Of a stretch of DNA of 64,000 nucleotides, positions 16,920 to 25,865 are shown in pieces; positions within the stretch are counted from its first letter, which is position 1, and every line of letters starts with the position of its first letter. The position numbers and the translations under genes were made by a program. The notes beneath the pieces were generated by a model that was given only the letters and a program-made list of their open reading frames with translations, ran no database searches and had not been told where the DNA came from. The stretch covers positions 1-64,000 of the forward strand of contig CAKSQZ010000001.1 in the NCBI GenBank assembly GCA_934486895.1, given 5' to 3'. Origin of the DNA: an uncultured Eubacteriales bacterium (lineage in GTDB: Bacteria; Bacillota; Clostridia; Oscillospirales; Acutalibacteraceae).

Positions 16920-17058
16920 TTATATTTTACGATTTTTTTGATATTTTTCGGGTTTATCGACACTCCGTTATTCAATTACATATATTTTCATTAAATTGAA
17001 TTTTTGGTTTTGAAAATGCACATACTTTTACCGAAAACGATGTCGGAGGTAACAGTGC

Positions 17059-17835
17059 ATGGCTTACAACTACAACAAGGTAGAGATCTGCGGAGTGAAC
17101 ACCTCTTTGCTGCCTGTTTTGAAAGAGGAGGAAAAGATGAGGCTTTTAAAGCTTGCGAGAGACGGCGACAGATCGGCAAGAGAAAAGCTTATCTCGGGCA
17201 ACCTAAAGCTTGTGCTGAGCGTTATTCAGCGGTTTTCATCACGCGGAGAAAACCCCGACGATCTCTTTCAGATAGGCTGTATCGGGCTGATAAAGGCTAT
17301 CGACAACTTCGACATCACGCTGAATGTGCGGTTTTCAACCTATGCGGTGCCGATGATAATAGGCGAAATACGGCGGTATCTCCGCGACAACAGCACGCTT
17401 CGGGTGAGCCGTTCGCTTCGTGATACGGCATACCGCGCAATGCAGGCCAAGGAGCATCTTATATCCGAAAATCAGCGCGAACCTTCGATCGAAGAGATCT
17501 CGAACAGACTCGGAATGAAGCGGGAGGAAGTCGTTATGGCGCTTGAGAGCATTGTCGAACCGGTGTCGCTTTATGAGCCCGTTTACTCCGACGGCGGCGA
17601 CACGCTTTATGTTATGGATCAGGTGGGATCGAACACCGATTCGAGCGACTGGATATATGAAATACTGCTCAAAGAGGTGCTTGAAAAGTTATCCGAGCGG
17701 GAAAAACAGATCGTTCGAATGCGCTTTTTTGAGGGCAGGACGCAAACCGAAACGGCAAAGGAGATCGGCATTTCACAAGCACAGGTATCGAGGCTTGAAA
17801 AAGGGGTGCTTTCACAGATAAAGGGCATCGTTTGA
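17059..17835 (+). CDS. sigG: Sporulation sigma factor SigG
   Basis: Late forespore-specific sigma factor, 258 aa. The N-terminal anti-sigma and specificity stretch NKVEICGVNTS is diagnostic of SigG. Region 2 contains DDLFQIGCIGLIKAID and FSTYAVPMIIGEIRRYLRD; region 4 contains TQTETAKEIGISQAQVSRLEKG. GGAGGT stands 8 nt before the ATG. It is transcribed away from mreB and ends in a strong terminator. I could not fix its own promoter; a SigF/SigG-type promoter is expected. No spoIIG or spoIIGA gene precedes it. Confidence 0.93.
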   Translation: MAYNYNKVEICGVNTSLLPVLKEEEKMRLLKLARDGDRSAREKLISGNLKLVLSVIQRFSSRGENPDDLFQIGCIGLIKAIDNFDITLNVRFSTYAVPMIIGEIRRYLRDNSTLRVSRSLRDTAYRAMQAKEHLISENQREPSIEEISNRLGMKREEVVMALESIVEPVSLYEPVYSDGGDTLYVMDQVGSNTDSSDWIYEILLKEVLEKLSEREKQIVRMRFFEGRTQTETAKEIGISQAQVSRLEKGVLSQIKGIV

Positions 17836-17840
17836 TAAGC

Positions 17841-17878
17841 AAAAACGGACAGGCCGAAAGACCTGTCCGTTTTCTTTT
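17841..17878. terminator. Bidirectional terminator between sigG and polA
   Basis: AAAACGGACAGG-CCGAAAGA-CCTGTCCGTTTT forms a 12-bp perfect stem with A and T tracts on either side, so it can serve both convergent genes. Confidence 0.85.
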
Positions 17879-17880
17879 AA

Positions 17881-20397
17881 CTATTTAGTGTCATACCATG
17901 TCCTGCCGCTCTTTACATCGACAGTGAGCGGAACACTGAAGCTGACGGCATTCTCCATTTCTTCTTTCAAAATGCGCTCAACCGCAGTCTGCTCGTTTTC
18001 GGGAGCTTCGCAGATGAGCTCATCGTGCACCTGCATGATGAGCTTTGCTTTCAGCCCCTCGGCTTCAAGTCTGCGCTGCACGCGGTTCATTGCGATCTTG
18101 ATAATGTCCGCCGCCGTTCCCTGTATCGGCATATTCCTGGCGACACGCTCGCCGAATGCGCGCATATTGTGATTGGACATAGAAAGCTCGGGCAGATAGC
18201 GCCGTCTGCCGAAAAGCGTTGTGACATAACCTTTTTCCTTTGCTTCGCTTACAATGCGCTCCATATAATCGGAAACGCCCTTATATGTCGATAAATAGCC
18301 TTCGATATATGCTTTGGCTTCGCTCACGGTAACGCCTATATCCTTTGAAAGCGAGAACGCTCCGATACCGTAGACGATGCCGAAATTAACAGCCTTTGCG
18401 CGAGAACGCAGGACCGGAGTTATCATGTCCTCCGGCAGTCCGAACACCTGCGATGCGGTCACGGTGTGGATATCGGTGCCGTTCTTAAACGCTTTGATCA
18501 TTGTTTCGTCGGCGGCGATATGTGCGAGCACACGAAGTTCGATCTGGGAATAGTCGGCGTCCACAAGAACACATCCGTCCTGTGCTTTGAAATACTTTCG
18601 CATTTGCCGTCCGAGCGGTGTCCGCACGGGGATATTCTGAATGTTAGGTTCGGTCGAGCTCAGTCTGCCTGTTCGGGTTTCGGTTTGCTTGAAGGTGCTG
18701 CGGACTCTGCCGTCACTCGATACTACTCTGAGCAGTCCGTCACAATAGGTCGAGCGAAGCTTTGTTATAGAACGGTATTTGAGCAGGTTTTCAACTGCGC
18801 CCGACTCATATCTCAGCTTTTCAAGCACTTCTGCATTGGTCGAATAGCCTGTTTTGGTCTTTTTGCCGTGCGGCAGACCGAGCTTTTCAAAAAGCGCTGT
18901 GCCGAGCTGCTTGGGAGAATTGAGATTAAATTCATAGCCGACTTCGTCATAGACAGCCTGTGTAAGCTCTTTTTCTTCCCTCTCGAGCGAGCGGGAAAAT
19001 TCTTTTATACCGTCACAGTCGATCATAACTCCGTCCTGCTCCATTTTATAAAGCGTGAAAGCGAGCGGAATTTCTATATCTGAAAGCAGTTTTTGCTGTT
19101 CGTTTTCTTCGATATGTTCAGAAAGCGTTTTATAAAGCCGCTCGATCATATCCGCGTTTGAAATAAGATCGGCATATTCACAGTCAAACGAACGAGGCGG
19201 CACTGCATATTTTGCGCCGAGCCTGCCGAGAGAATAGTTACTCTGGTCCGGATCGAGCAGGTATGCCGCAAGCATTGTGTCGAAAGAAATGTCCGCTTTG
19301 TCGGAAAGACCGAGCAGATGATAAAGCTGTTTTGAATCGTGCACTGTGATGTTTTTTGCTTTTGCAACGGCAGACGGTATATTCTCATGCAAAATGTAGG
19401 CAATATCGCCGCACTTGGCGCACAAAACATCATTTTCAAAATAAAGCGCGCAGCCGTTTATATCCGCTTCGTCATCTTCCATGACGGTTATCGACTCGGA
19501 TTTTTCAGGCTTTCCTGCCGGCAGCTGCTGAATATCTTTCGGGATTATTCGCTCTGCTATTTTGTACATATCAAGCGAAATAAGCGTTGCCTTGAGTGCC
19601 GAAAAATCGGCCGACGGCTCTGTTATCGCTCTTTCGTCTATCGGGACATCACAGCAGATAGTTCCGAGCCAGCGGCTCAAAAATGCGTTTTCCCTGCCGC
19701 GCTCCAGCTTATCGCGGACGCCTTTTGTGATTTCGAGCGATTCGAGATCGTTATAGATCCTGTCGATATTGTGATACTGCGCTATAAGCTTGCAGGCGGT
19801 TTTTTCTCCGATGCCTGCGACTCCGGGAATGTTATCCGAGCTATCCCCCATAAGCGCCTTGACATCTATAAGCTCGCTCGGCAAAACTCCGTATTTCTCT
19901 TCTACCGCCGCAGGAGTGTAGACTGTCGTTTCGGGTCTGCCCGCCTTTGTTGCGGTGATGATCACATTAACACTGTCGCTCACAAGCTGTAAGGCGTCGC
20001 GATCGCCCGTTGCGATGACGCATGAATTGCCACCCGATGAATATTTCTTTGAAAGCGTGCCTAAAACATCATCCGCTTCATATCCCTCAAGCTCCAAAAC
20101 ACTGCACCCGTATTCTCTGAGCACTTTCTTGATAAGAGGAAACTGCGGGCAGAGTTCTTCCGGCATAGGGTGCCTGCCGGCTTTATATTCGGCATACTTT
20201 TTATGGCGGAATGTCGGCGCTTTTAAATCGAAAGCAACTGCGATTCGATCGGGACTGACCTCATCTTTCAGCTTTTGCAGTATATTCATAAAGCCGTAGA
20301 CGGCATTGGTGTATGTTCCGTCGGCAGCGGTTAGTAATCTTATTCCGTAGAACGCACGGTTCATTATCGAATTGCCGTCGATCGCAAGCAATTTCAT
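17881..20397 (-). CDS. polA: DNA polymerase I
   Basis: Repair and Okazaki-fragment polymerase, 838 aa. The N-terminal 5'-3' nuclease (about 1-290) shows EGYEADDVLG and GDSSDNIPGV. The central 3'-5' exonuclease-like region lacks recognisable acidic DxE residues and is probably inactive, as in many Firmicutes. The C-terminal polymerase has RTGRLSS, the palm motif VDADYSQIELR and MQVHDEL near 795. It is a separate unit with its own promoter and shares a terminator with convergent sigG. Confidence 0.97.
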   Translation of the reverse strand: MKLLAIDGNSIMNRAFYGIRLLTAADGTYTNAVYGFMNILQKLKDEVSPDRIAVAFDLKAPTFRHKKYAEYKAGRHPMPEELCPQFPLIKKVLREYGCSVLELEGYEADDVLGTLSKKYSSGGNSCVIATGDRDALQLVSDSVNVIITATKAGRPETTVYTPAAVEEKYGVLPSELIDVKALMGDSSDNIPGVAGIGEKTACKLIAQYHNIDRIYNDLESLEITKGVRDKLERGRENAFLSRWLGTICCDVPIDERAITEPSADFSALKATLISLDMYKIAERIIPKDIQQLPAGKPEKSESITVMEDDEADINGCALYFENDVLCAKCGDIAYILHENIPSAVAKAKNITVHDSKQLYHLLGLSDKADISFDTMLAAYLLDPDQSNYSLGRLGAKYAVPPRSFDCEYADLISNADMIERLYKTLSEHIEENEQQKLLSDIEIPLAFTLYKMEQDGVMIDCDGIKEFSRSLEREEKELTQAVYDEVGYEFNLNSPKQLGTALFEKLGLPHGKKTKTGYSTNAEVLEKLRYESGAVENLLKYRSITKLRSTYCDGLLRVVSSDGRVRSTFKQTETRTGRLSSTEPNIQNIPVRTPLGRQMRKYFKAQDGCVLVDADYSQIELRVLAHIAADETMIKAFKNGTDIHTVTASQVFGLPEDMITPVLRSRAKAVNFGIVYGIGAFSLSKDIGVTVSEAKAYIEGYLSTYKGVSDYMERIVSEAKEKGYVTTLFGRRRYLPELSMSNHNMRAFGERVARNMPIQGTAADIIKIAMNRVQRRLEAEGLKAKLIMQVHDELICEAPENEQTAVERILKEEMENAVSFSVPLTVDVKSGRTWYDTK

Positions 20398-20528
20398 GTG
20401 ATCTGTCCCCTCTCGTTTATATCGCTCTGTTCAAAACACAGCATCGCTCCGCTTTGCAAGAAAATAACAAAGTGCGACTGATTTCAGGAAATATGCCGCC
20501 TATAAATCCGGCTGACATCTGCACTATG

Positions 20529-20557
20529 ATTATACCCCAATCGAGCCGTTTTTACAA
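20529..20557 (-). promoter_or_regulatory. Promoter of polA
   Basis: TTGTAA (20557-20552), 17 bp, TATAAT (20534-20529). The remaining intergenic DNA between polA and the sigma gene (about 20398-20658) is AT-rich and shows nothing else I can name. Confidence 0.55.
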
Positions 20558-20658
20558 GTTTTTTTATTCCGATTCGACCATAGCCGCTTTTTGAGGTGCA
20601 ATATATATAAATTTAAATGTTATATTTAGATATATTGTACAAATCGTCAAAAAAGCAC

Positions 20659-20687
20659 TTGACATTTTTAAAAATTTAGTGTATTAT
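20659..20687 (+). promoter_or_regulatory. Promoter of the SigH-like sigma gene
   Basis: TTGACA (20659-20664), 17 bp, TATTAT (20682-20687). It overlaps the first ATG of the longest frame, so that ATG lies upstream of the transcript and cannot be the start. Confidence 0.8.
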
Positions 20688-20730
20688 GAATATACAGAAA
20701 AGGGGATATTCCTCAAGGAGGTGGATTCCG

Positions 20731-21300
20731 GTGGTACACGACCCCCAGGACGACAGCGATTTATGTTCCCGTGCCGCCGTCGGTGACGACGATGCGTTCA
20801 CGGCACTGCTCGAAAAGTATGTTTCCGTTATACGAAAACGCGCCTACGAATACCACTTCTGCGGAATCGACGCCGAGGATCTGATTCAGGAGGGCACGAT
20901 TGGTTTGATAAACGCTGTGAAAGCGTATTCGCCGGAATCGGGCGTCGAGTTTTATCCGTTCGCCTGCTTGTGTATTGACAGAAGCATAATCGCTGTCGTC
21001 CGAAAAACTCTTAGAAAAAAGCAAATACCTCATGATATGCTCGTTCCGCTCGATGAATCGCTGACGCTTTCCGAGGCAGACGATCCCGAGCGGATGATTA
21101 TAGAAACAGAAAGCTTTGAAAGGCTTATGAAATCGGTGAAAGCAAAGCTTTCGGAAAATGAATTTAATGTCCTGAGCCGATATCTGCATGGCGAGAGCTA
21201 TCGGGATATCGCGGCAAATCTCCAATGTGATCCCAAGGCAGTCGATAATGCGATGGTTAGGATCAGGCGTAAATTAAAGCGAGGCCGAATGTCTCAATAA
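20731..21300 (+). CDS. Sigma-70 family factor, SigH-like
   Basis: Alternative sigma factor of 189 aa. Region 2 includes DAEDLIQEGTIGLINAVKAY and FYPFACLCIDRSI; region 4 includes SYRDIAANLQCDPKAVDNAM followed by RIRRKLKRG, which resembles Spo0H. The GTG at 20731 is chosen because AGGAGG stands 9 nt before it and because the promoter overlaps the earlier in-frame ATG. It is followed 32 bp later by a zinc-ribbon gene before the first terminator, so the two are cotranscribed. Whether it is the true stationary-phase SigH cannot be settled without comparing synteny. Confidence 0.85.
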   Translation: MVHDPQDDSDLCSRAAVGDDDAFTALLEKYVSVIRKRAYEYHFCGIDAEDLIQEGTIGLINAVKAYSPESGVEFYPFACLCIDRSIIAVVRKTLRKKQIPHDMLVPLDESLTLSEADDPERMIIETESFERLMKSVKAKLSENEFNVLSRYLHGESYRDIAANLQCDPKAVDNAMVRIRRKLKRGRMSQ

Positions 21301-21332
21301 ATCGGCAAATATTCAAAGCGAGGTATAGGACA

Positions 21333-21611
21333 ATGTACGAAGACAAGACACTCAAATGTCAGGATTGTGGAGAAGATTTTGTTTTCACAGCCGGCGAACA
21401 GGAATTTTATGCGGCGAAAGGGTTTGTAAACGTTCCCAAGCGGTGCAAAAAGTGCCGCGATGAGAAAAAGGCTCAGATCCGCGCAAGCAGGGAAATGTTC
21501 ATAGGAACTTGTGCAAACTGTGGTGGTGAGGCAAGAACCCCTTTTGAACCCAAGGACGACCGACCTGTTTATTGCAGCGAATGTTTCGCCAAGCTTAAAG
21601 AGAACGACTAA
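21333..21611 (+). CDS. Small double zinc-ribbon protein
   Basis: A 92-aa cytosolic protein with two zinc-knuckle units. The first has CQDC near residue 10 and CKKC near 43; the second has CANC near 61 and CSEC near 82. Eight cysteines in four CxxC pairs imply two bound zincs. The first unit, with DCGEDFVFTAGEQEFY and PKRCKKCR, matches a widespread Firmicute zinc-ribbon family of unknown role. It is cotranscribed with the sigma factor, and a terminator follows. A nucleic-acid or RNA polymerase partner is possible but not shown. Confidence 0.85.
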   Translation: MYEDKTLKCQDCGEDFVFTAGEQEFYAAKGFVNVPKRCKKCRDEKKAQIRASREMFIGTCANCGGEARTPFEPKDDRPVYCSECFAKLKEND

Positions 21612-21646
21612 CGGGTTTATCCGTTTGATACATATGTTCGACATTG

Positions 21647-21680
21647 GAAAGACAGGGGCTTGATGTCTCTGTCTTTTTTT
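21647..21680 (+). terminator. Terminator after the zinc-ribbon gene
   Basis: AAAGACAG and CTGTCTTT form the stem ends, followed by a run of seven T. Confidence 0.8.
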
Positions 21681-21690
21681 GCAGTGCTAC

Positions 21691-21719
21691 TTGAAAACAG
21701 TCATTCGGCGTGTTATAAT
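21691..21719 (+). promoter_or_regulatory. Promoter of the acyltransferase gene
   Basis: TTGAAA (21691-21696), 17 bp, TATAAT (21714-21719). Confidence 0.75.
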
Positions 21720-21774
21720 CTTAGTGCTTAAATCGTTGAGCGAAATTCACACATAAATCAGGGGGCTCCTACAG

Positions 21775-22902
21775 ATGTCGAAACAAAGAGATTCGGGAAT
21801 CGAGCTTATGAGGATAATTGCCATGCTCATGGTCGTCGGACTGCATGCATTGCTTTACGGTGATTATCTTGAGGCTGTCAGTTCCTACAACGGCGTAATA
21901 AAGGATTCTGCTTACCTTATCAGAATAATTTTTGCACCGTGTGTCAATATGTTTGTTATCATATCGGGCTATTTTATGGTCACTTCATCGTTCGACCTTA
22001 AAAAGACATGTAAGCGGACATTCTCTGTTTATAAAATAATATTTTTCTATTCCGTTGTGCTGAGCGTTCTTGTGCTTATTTTAGGACCTCAGTACTACAC
22101 CGTAAACGGAGTTACCGAAAATCCTGTTAACATTATTGTCAGAATGTTTATCCCTGTTTCGTCCTCACAGTGGTATTTCTTCACAAGCTATATTTTCATG
22201 TGTCTTTTAGCACCGTTTTTGAATATTGTGCTTCAAAAGCTGACAAAGAGACAATATCTTTTCCTTATACTTGTGATTGGATTTTTCCTGAGTGTCTGCC
22301 TTACTTTAGCGTGTATTAAACCGCTTTCGGACTGGATCCATATTTCTTACCACGAGGCACTCAAAGAAGGTAAAAGCGTTTTCTGGTTTTTATACATATA
22401 TGCGCTCGGAGGATATGTGCGGCTTCATGTAAAGCCTCAGCCAAAACCGAGATTTCGCTATCTTCTGGTCGCTGCGATTTGTGCTGCGATCGGATTCACA
22501 CTGTATATCACGGCACAAAAATCGCTCACCTACGACAGAGTTTATATCGACTATGTCAATCCTCTTATTATTATCTTTGCGGTTTGTATGCTGCTGTTTT
22601 TCCGCGATCTGCATTTTCACAGCAAAATTGTCAACACGATCGCTTCCGCGACTATCGGTGTTTATGCTATTCACGAATTTAAGTTTTTACGCGAACCTAT
22701 TTGGAGCTTATTTGATCTGAAGCACAGGGATTTCTCAAATATCTGGAAGGATCTTTTTATGTTTGCGGGTATGACATTGGCCGTATTTTTCGGCTGTGTT
22801 TTGTGCGATATTATAAGGCAGCAGATATTCAGATTTGCGGGATTTTGCGCACGAAAGATCAAGACCGTGAACGCGGCGAAAAAACAATCTTCACTTCATT
22901 GA
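21775..22902 (+). CDS. Acyltransferase family 3 membrane protein
   Basis: Multi-pass membrane acyltransferase of 375 aa that would transfer an acyl group, often acetyl, to an extracytoplasmic glycan. The N-terminal block GIELMRIIAMLMVVGLHA carries the family's conserved Arg and the His thought to be catalytic. About ten hydrophobic segments follow and the C terminus is basic. AGGGGG stands before the ATG. It is a single-gene unit with its own promoter. The substrate cannot be read from context; no polysaccharide cluster is nearby. Confidence 0.85.
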   Translation: MSKQRDSGIELMRIIAMLMVVGLHALLYGDYLEAVSSYNGVIKDSAYLIRIIFAPCVNMFVIISGYFMVTSSFDLKKTCKRTFSVYKIIFFYSVVLSVLVLILGPQYYTVNGVTENPVNIIVRMFIPVSSSQWYFFTSYIFMCLLAPFLNIVLQKLTKRQYLFLILVIGFFLSVCLTLACIKPLSDWIHISYHEALKEGKSVFWFLYIYALGGYVRLHVKPQPKPRFRYLLVAAICAAIGFTLYITAQKSLTYDRVYIDYVNPLIIIFAVCMLLFFRDLHFHSKIVNTIASATIGVYAIHEFKFLREPIWSLFDLKHRDFSNIWKDLFMFAGMTLAVFFGCVLCDIIRQQIFRFAGFCARKIKTVNAAKKQSSLH

Positions 22903-22910
22903 TTTTTCTG

Positions 22911-22939
22911 TTGACATACTGCCGGTTTTGTTGTATATT
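22911..22939 (+). promoter_or_regulatory. Promoter of the Fur-family regulator
   Basis: TTGACA (22911-22916), 17 bp, TATATT (22934-22939). The expected transcription start falls inside the adjoining palindrome. Confidence 0.85.
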
Positions 22940-22944
22940 AGTAA

Positions 22945-22959
22945 TAAGAATAATTCTTA
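22945..22959 (+). promoter_or_regulatory. Per/Fur-type operator, perfect 7-1-7 palindrome
   Basis: TAAGAAT-A-ATTCTTA is a perfect 7-1-7 inverted repeat, the geometry of Fur/PerR boxes. It covers the transcription start of the regulator gene, implying negative autoregulation. Confidence 0.75.
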
Positions 22960-22981
22960 ATTTTAATTTCGGAGATAATAT

Positions 22982-23350
22982 ATGACAAAACAACGACAGC
23001 TTATCTTTCGCATTCTGCATGAATCCGCCGGACACATGACAGCGGAGCAGATATATGATGCGGCAAAAAAGGAGATGCCCGGGCTTGCGATCGGCACTGT
23101 TTACCGCAACTTAAAGCTGATGAGCGAGAGCGGCGATATTCTTCATGTTCCGCTTCCCTCTGCACCCGATATTTACGATAAGACGGCGTATCACCATGAT
23201 CATATGGTGTGTGATCGATGCGGTGCGGTGTGTGACTTTCCCGGAAACGGTGTGGCGGAGTTTTTATCCGAGCAGTGCGGCGAGAAGATCGTTTCATATG
23301 AGCTTGTTGTTCATCACATCTGCGATGAATGTAAGAATAATCAGAATTAA
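22982..23350 (+). CDS. Fur-family regulator, probably PerR
   Basis: Metal-dependent repressor of 122 aa, short for the family. The N-terminal winged helix contains MTAEQIYDAAKKEMPGLAIG and TVYRNLKLMSESGDI. The C-terminal domain has the His-rich site YHHDHMVC and two CxxC pairs (CDRC, CDEC) that would hold the structural zinc. PerR is favoured over Fur or Zur by the HHDHMVC arrangement and the AT-rich operator, but metal specificity is not certain. The regulator and operator form an autoregulatory unit, closed by a strong terminator. Confidence 0.85.
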   Translation: MTKQRQLIFRILHESAGHMTAEQIYDAAKKEMPGLAIGTVYRNLKLMSESGDILHVPLPSAPDIYDKTAYHHDHMVCDRCGAVCDFPGNGVAEFLSEQCGEKIVSYELVVHHICDECKNNQN

Positions 23351-23388
23351 AAAAAAAGCTTCGGAGTATATGCTCCGAAGCTTTTTAC
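23350..23388. terminator. Bidirectional terminator
   Basis: AAAAAGCTTCGGAG-TATATG-CTCCGAAGCTTTTT, a long perfect stem, serves both the Fur-family gene and the convergent lipoprotein gene. Confidence 0.9.
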
Positions 23389-23885
23389 TTTGAGAATATA
23401 AGTGTCAGCGGAAATTCACCGTCGGTTTTGAGAGAAAGCGGGCGGTACTCGCTGTCGAGCGTCAGCTCATATGACGTGCTGCCGACATTACCTTTCAAAA
23501 GAAATCCGCTTTCCGTCTTTTCGGCGGACGAACTGCCCGAAAGCACACTGTCAAGCACACCGCACACCGTTGAGACAAATGCCAGCTCACCGATCTCGCC
23601 GCAGCCGAAATTGAAATCTATTCCGCAAAGGCTGAGCTTCACGCCGCTGTTTTCAAAAACCGCAGTCATACCGCTCAGCGTCTCGGGTTTGTAGATATTT
23701 ATCTTATAGCCGCCGTTTTCGCTCTCGGAGAGCTTGCCCGAAATCGAAAGCTCATTATATTTCGCCTGAAAACCGACCATAAACGCCGATTTTTCGGGCA
23801 AAACAGTCATTTTTTCGGAGCATGACGGCAGGATCAGCGATATGACAAAAACAAGGATGAGCAATATCAGCGCGGTTTTTTTCAA
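23385..23885 (-). CDS. Predicted lipoprotein of unknown function
   Basis: Small secreted protein of 166 aa that I do not recognise. A signal peptide (about 1-22) ends in the lipobox LPSC. The mature part alternates short polar and hydrophobic stretches consistent with beta sheet, with the tract LSGSSSAEK near 120. The start is a TTG at 23885 with no clear ribosome site, 4 bp after the nnrD stop, so it is probably translated by coupling. A LolA-like or sporulation-membrane lipoprotein fold is possible, but there is no motif to prove it. Confidence 0.7.
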   Translation of the reverse strand: MKKTALILLILVFVISLILPSCSEKMTVLPEKSAFMVGFQAKYNELSISGKLSESENGGYKINIYKPETLSGMTAVFENSGVKLSLCGIDFNFGCGEIGELAFVSTVCGVLDSVLSGSSSAEKTESGFLLKGNVGSTSYELTLDSEYRPLSLKTDGEFPLTLIFSK

Positions 23886-23889
23886 AAAA

Positions 23890-24738
23890 TCAGTCCGTTT
23901 CGAGTTTTTTGAATACCATAGGCAATGTCTTCATCATGAGCGAAGGACAGGTTGACGCTTCGGAGTACATATTAGCCGCAACATCGCCTGCCGCACCGTG
24001 TATATACACCGCACTGCACACCGCCGAAAGATACGGCATACGGCAGATAAGCGCCGCCATTATACCGCAAAGCATATCGCCGCTGCCGCCCGTTGCCATG
24101 CCCGCATTGCCGCTTGTGTTGGCAAATATTTCGCCGTTTTGCGATATAACCAGCGTTTCATGGCCTTTTAAAACAAGCGTTACATTGTGCTCTTTTGCAA
24201 AGCTCTGCCCGATCTCAAGGCGGTTTTCCGCTATCTCCCGCACTCCGACACCGCACAAGCGCGACATTTCGCCGAGGTGCGGCGTCAGGATCATCGGTGC
24301 ATTTGCGGATCTGATAATACTGAGGTCGCGGCTGAGACAATTCAGTCCGTCGGCATCGATTATCATGGGGACTGTGCTGTTTTTCACAGTCAGCCGCAGC
24401 AGCTCTTCTGTTGTTTCAGACTGACCCATTCCGCAGCCGAAAACCACACAATCGGCTTTTTTGAGCGCCGAGAGCAGATCGCATGCGGCGGTGTTGCCAT
24501 AGGGAGTGTAGACCGCTTCGTGTAATGATGAAGCCACGATAGGATATATGCTCTCAGGGCAGAAGATATGACAAATGCCGACTCCGCTTTTGACAGCAGC
24601 CTCTCCCGAAATGACAGCAGCTCCCGCCATGCCGTAGCTTCCCGTTATCATAAGTGCTCTGCCGAAGTCGCCTTTGTGCGCTGTTTTTTCGCGCTTTAAG
24701 GTGTTTTTCTTAACAAAATCATAGTCTATTAAATTCAT
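23890..24738 (-). CDS. nnrD: ADP-dependent NAD(P)H-hydrate dehydratase
   Basis: Repairs hydrated NADH/NADPH by ADP-dependent dehydration, 282 aa. The ribokinase-like YjeF C-terminal domain is visible with GDFGRALMITGSYGMAGAAV, VIDADGLN near 147, TPHLGEMSRL near 180 and the nucleotide-binding SGNAGMATGGSGDML near 235. The N-terminal epimerase domain found in two-domain homologues is absent, so the epimerase must be encoded elsewhere. GGGAGG stands 5 nt before the ATG. It is divergent from spoIIP and followed directly by the lipoprotein gene. Confidence 0.93.
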   Translation of the reverse strand: MNLIDYDFVKKNTLKREKTAHKGDFGRALMITGSYGMAGAAVISGEAAVKSGVGICHIFCPESIYPIVASSLHEAVYTPYGNTAACDLLSALKKADCVVFGCGMGQSETTEELLRLTVKNSTVPMIIDADGLNCLSRDLSIIRSANAPMILTPHLGEMSRLCGVGVREIAENRLEIGQSFAKEHNVTLVLKGHETLVISQNGEIFANTSGNAGMATGGSGDMLCGIMAALICRMPYLSAVCSAVYIHGAAGDVAANMYSEASTCPSLMMKTLPMVFKKLETD

Positions 24739-24794
24739 AACAGCCTCCCAAAAGCCATAGAATTAAAATGCAAGATATAAGCGGAGGTGACAAA

Positions 24795-25865
24795 ATGAAA
24801 AGGCATGGTAATGCACTCCGGTGTATTGCTGCGGCGGTTGCCGTTGCACTTGCTGCTTTCTCCGTTTTCTCCGATACGCTCAGAGCGCCGTTTATATATA
24901 TCTCCGACAAAGCTGCGGTTGCCGCCGCAATGATCCCGAAATTCACCGCCGCCGATAAGGCACCGACGAAAACTAAAGCCGCGGCAAAACCGGATACAGC
25001 ACAAGCTGAAAAACAGGCTCAGACGGCTGTGCCGACCGCCGCTCCCACAACCGCTGTGAAGGCGGTGCTTTCGGGCGCCAAAGGCAAGATAAAAAAGCAG
25101 ACTATCGGATTTTCCGGCGCAACAAATGTTCAAAATTTGCACATTGCGAATAAGACAGGAGTCGAGATAGACGCGGCAAAACAGATAAAAATAAAGCCGA
25201 ATTTTAAAATTGTTAAAAGTGATAAGCCGCAGGTTCTGATAATGCACACCCATGCTACCGAATGTTTTTATCCGACAGAATCCGATGTTTATCTTGAAAG
25301 CTGGGCGACCCGCACGACCGATTCAAAGAAAAACACGCTGGCACTCGGACAGATCATCACAGACGAGCTGAATGCCGCCGGAATAAAGTCGATACACGAC
25401 ACCACTCAGCATGATGCCGAAGCATACAGCGGCTCTTACGAACGAGCGAGAAAGACAATAAAATCTTATCTTGAAAAGTATCCGTCTATCGATGTTGTGC
25501 TCGATATTCACAGAGATGCGATAACCTACGACGACGGCACAAAGCTCTGCCCCACCGTTGAAGTGAACGGCTCGAAAGCGGCTCAGATAATGATCGCGAC
25601 AGGCTGTAATTCCGGAAGCGTTACCGAGCACAGAAACTGGATCGAGAACTTTCGCTTTGCAATTCGGCTTCAGCAGTCCTGCGAGCAGAAATACGGAAAA
25701 TTTGCCCGACCGTTGTACTTTGTCTCAAAAAAGTATAACCACGATCTGACCTATGGTTCGCTGCTTGTTGAAGTCGGCAGCGAGGCGAACACGCTTGAGC
25801 AGGCAAAGTATTCGGCGCTGTTGCTCGCCCGCGCGCTGATCCCTGTTTTAGAGGGTCTGCAATGA
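24795..25865 (+). CDS. spoIIP: Stage II sporulation protein P (peptidoglycan hydrolase)
   Basis: Membrane-anchored amidase/endopeptidase of the engulfment complex, 356 aa from the ATG at 24795 (GGAGGT upstream; the frame opens nine codons earlier). One N-terminal transmembrane helix (about 8-28) is followed by an Ala/Thr/Lys-rich linker (about 50-100). The catalytic domain contains VLIMHTHATECFYP, DIHRDAI and VEVGSEANTLEQA. It normally works with SpoIID and SpoIIM, which are not in the window. Its 3' end overlaps the LexA-like gene tail to tail by 18 bp, with no terminator between. Confidence 0.92.
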   Translation: MKRHGNALRCIAAAVAVALAAFSVFSDTLRAPFIYISDKAAVAAAMIPKFTAADKAPTKTKAAAKPDTAQAEKQAQTAVPTAAPTTAVKAVLSGAKGKIKKQTIGFSGATNVQNLHIANKTGVEIDAAKQIKIKPNFKIVKSDKPQVLIMHTHATECFYPTESDVYLESWATRTTDSKKNTLALGQIITDELNAAGIKSIHDTTQHDAEAYSGSYERARKTIKSYLEKYPSIDVVLDIHRDAITYDDGTKLCPTVEVNGSKAAQIMIATGCNSGSVTEHRNWIENFRFAIRLQQSCEQKYGKFARPLYFVSKKYNHDLTYGSLLVEVGSEANTLEQAKYSALLLARALIPVLEGLQ

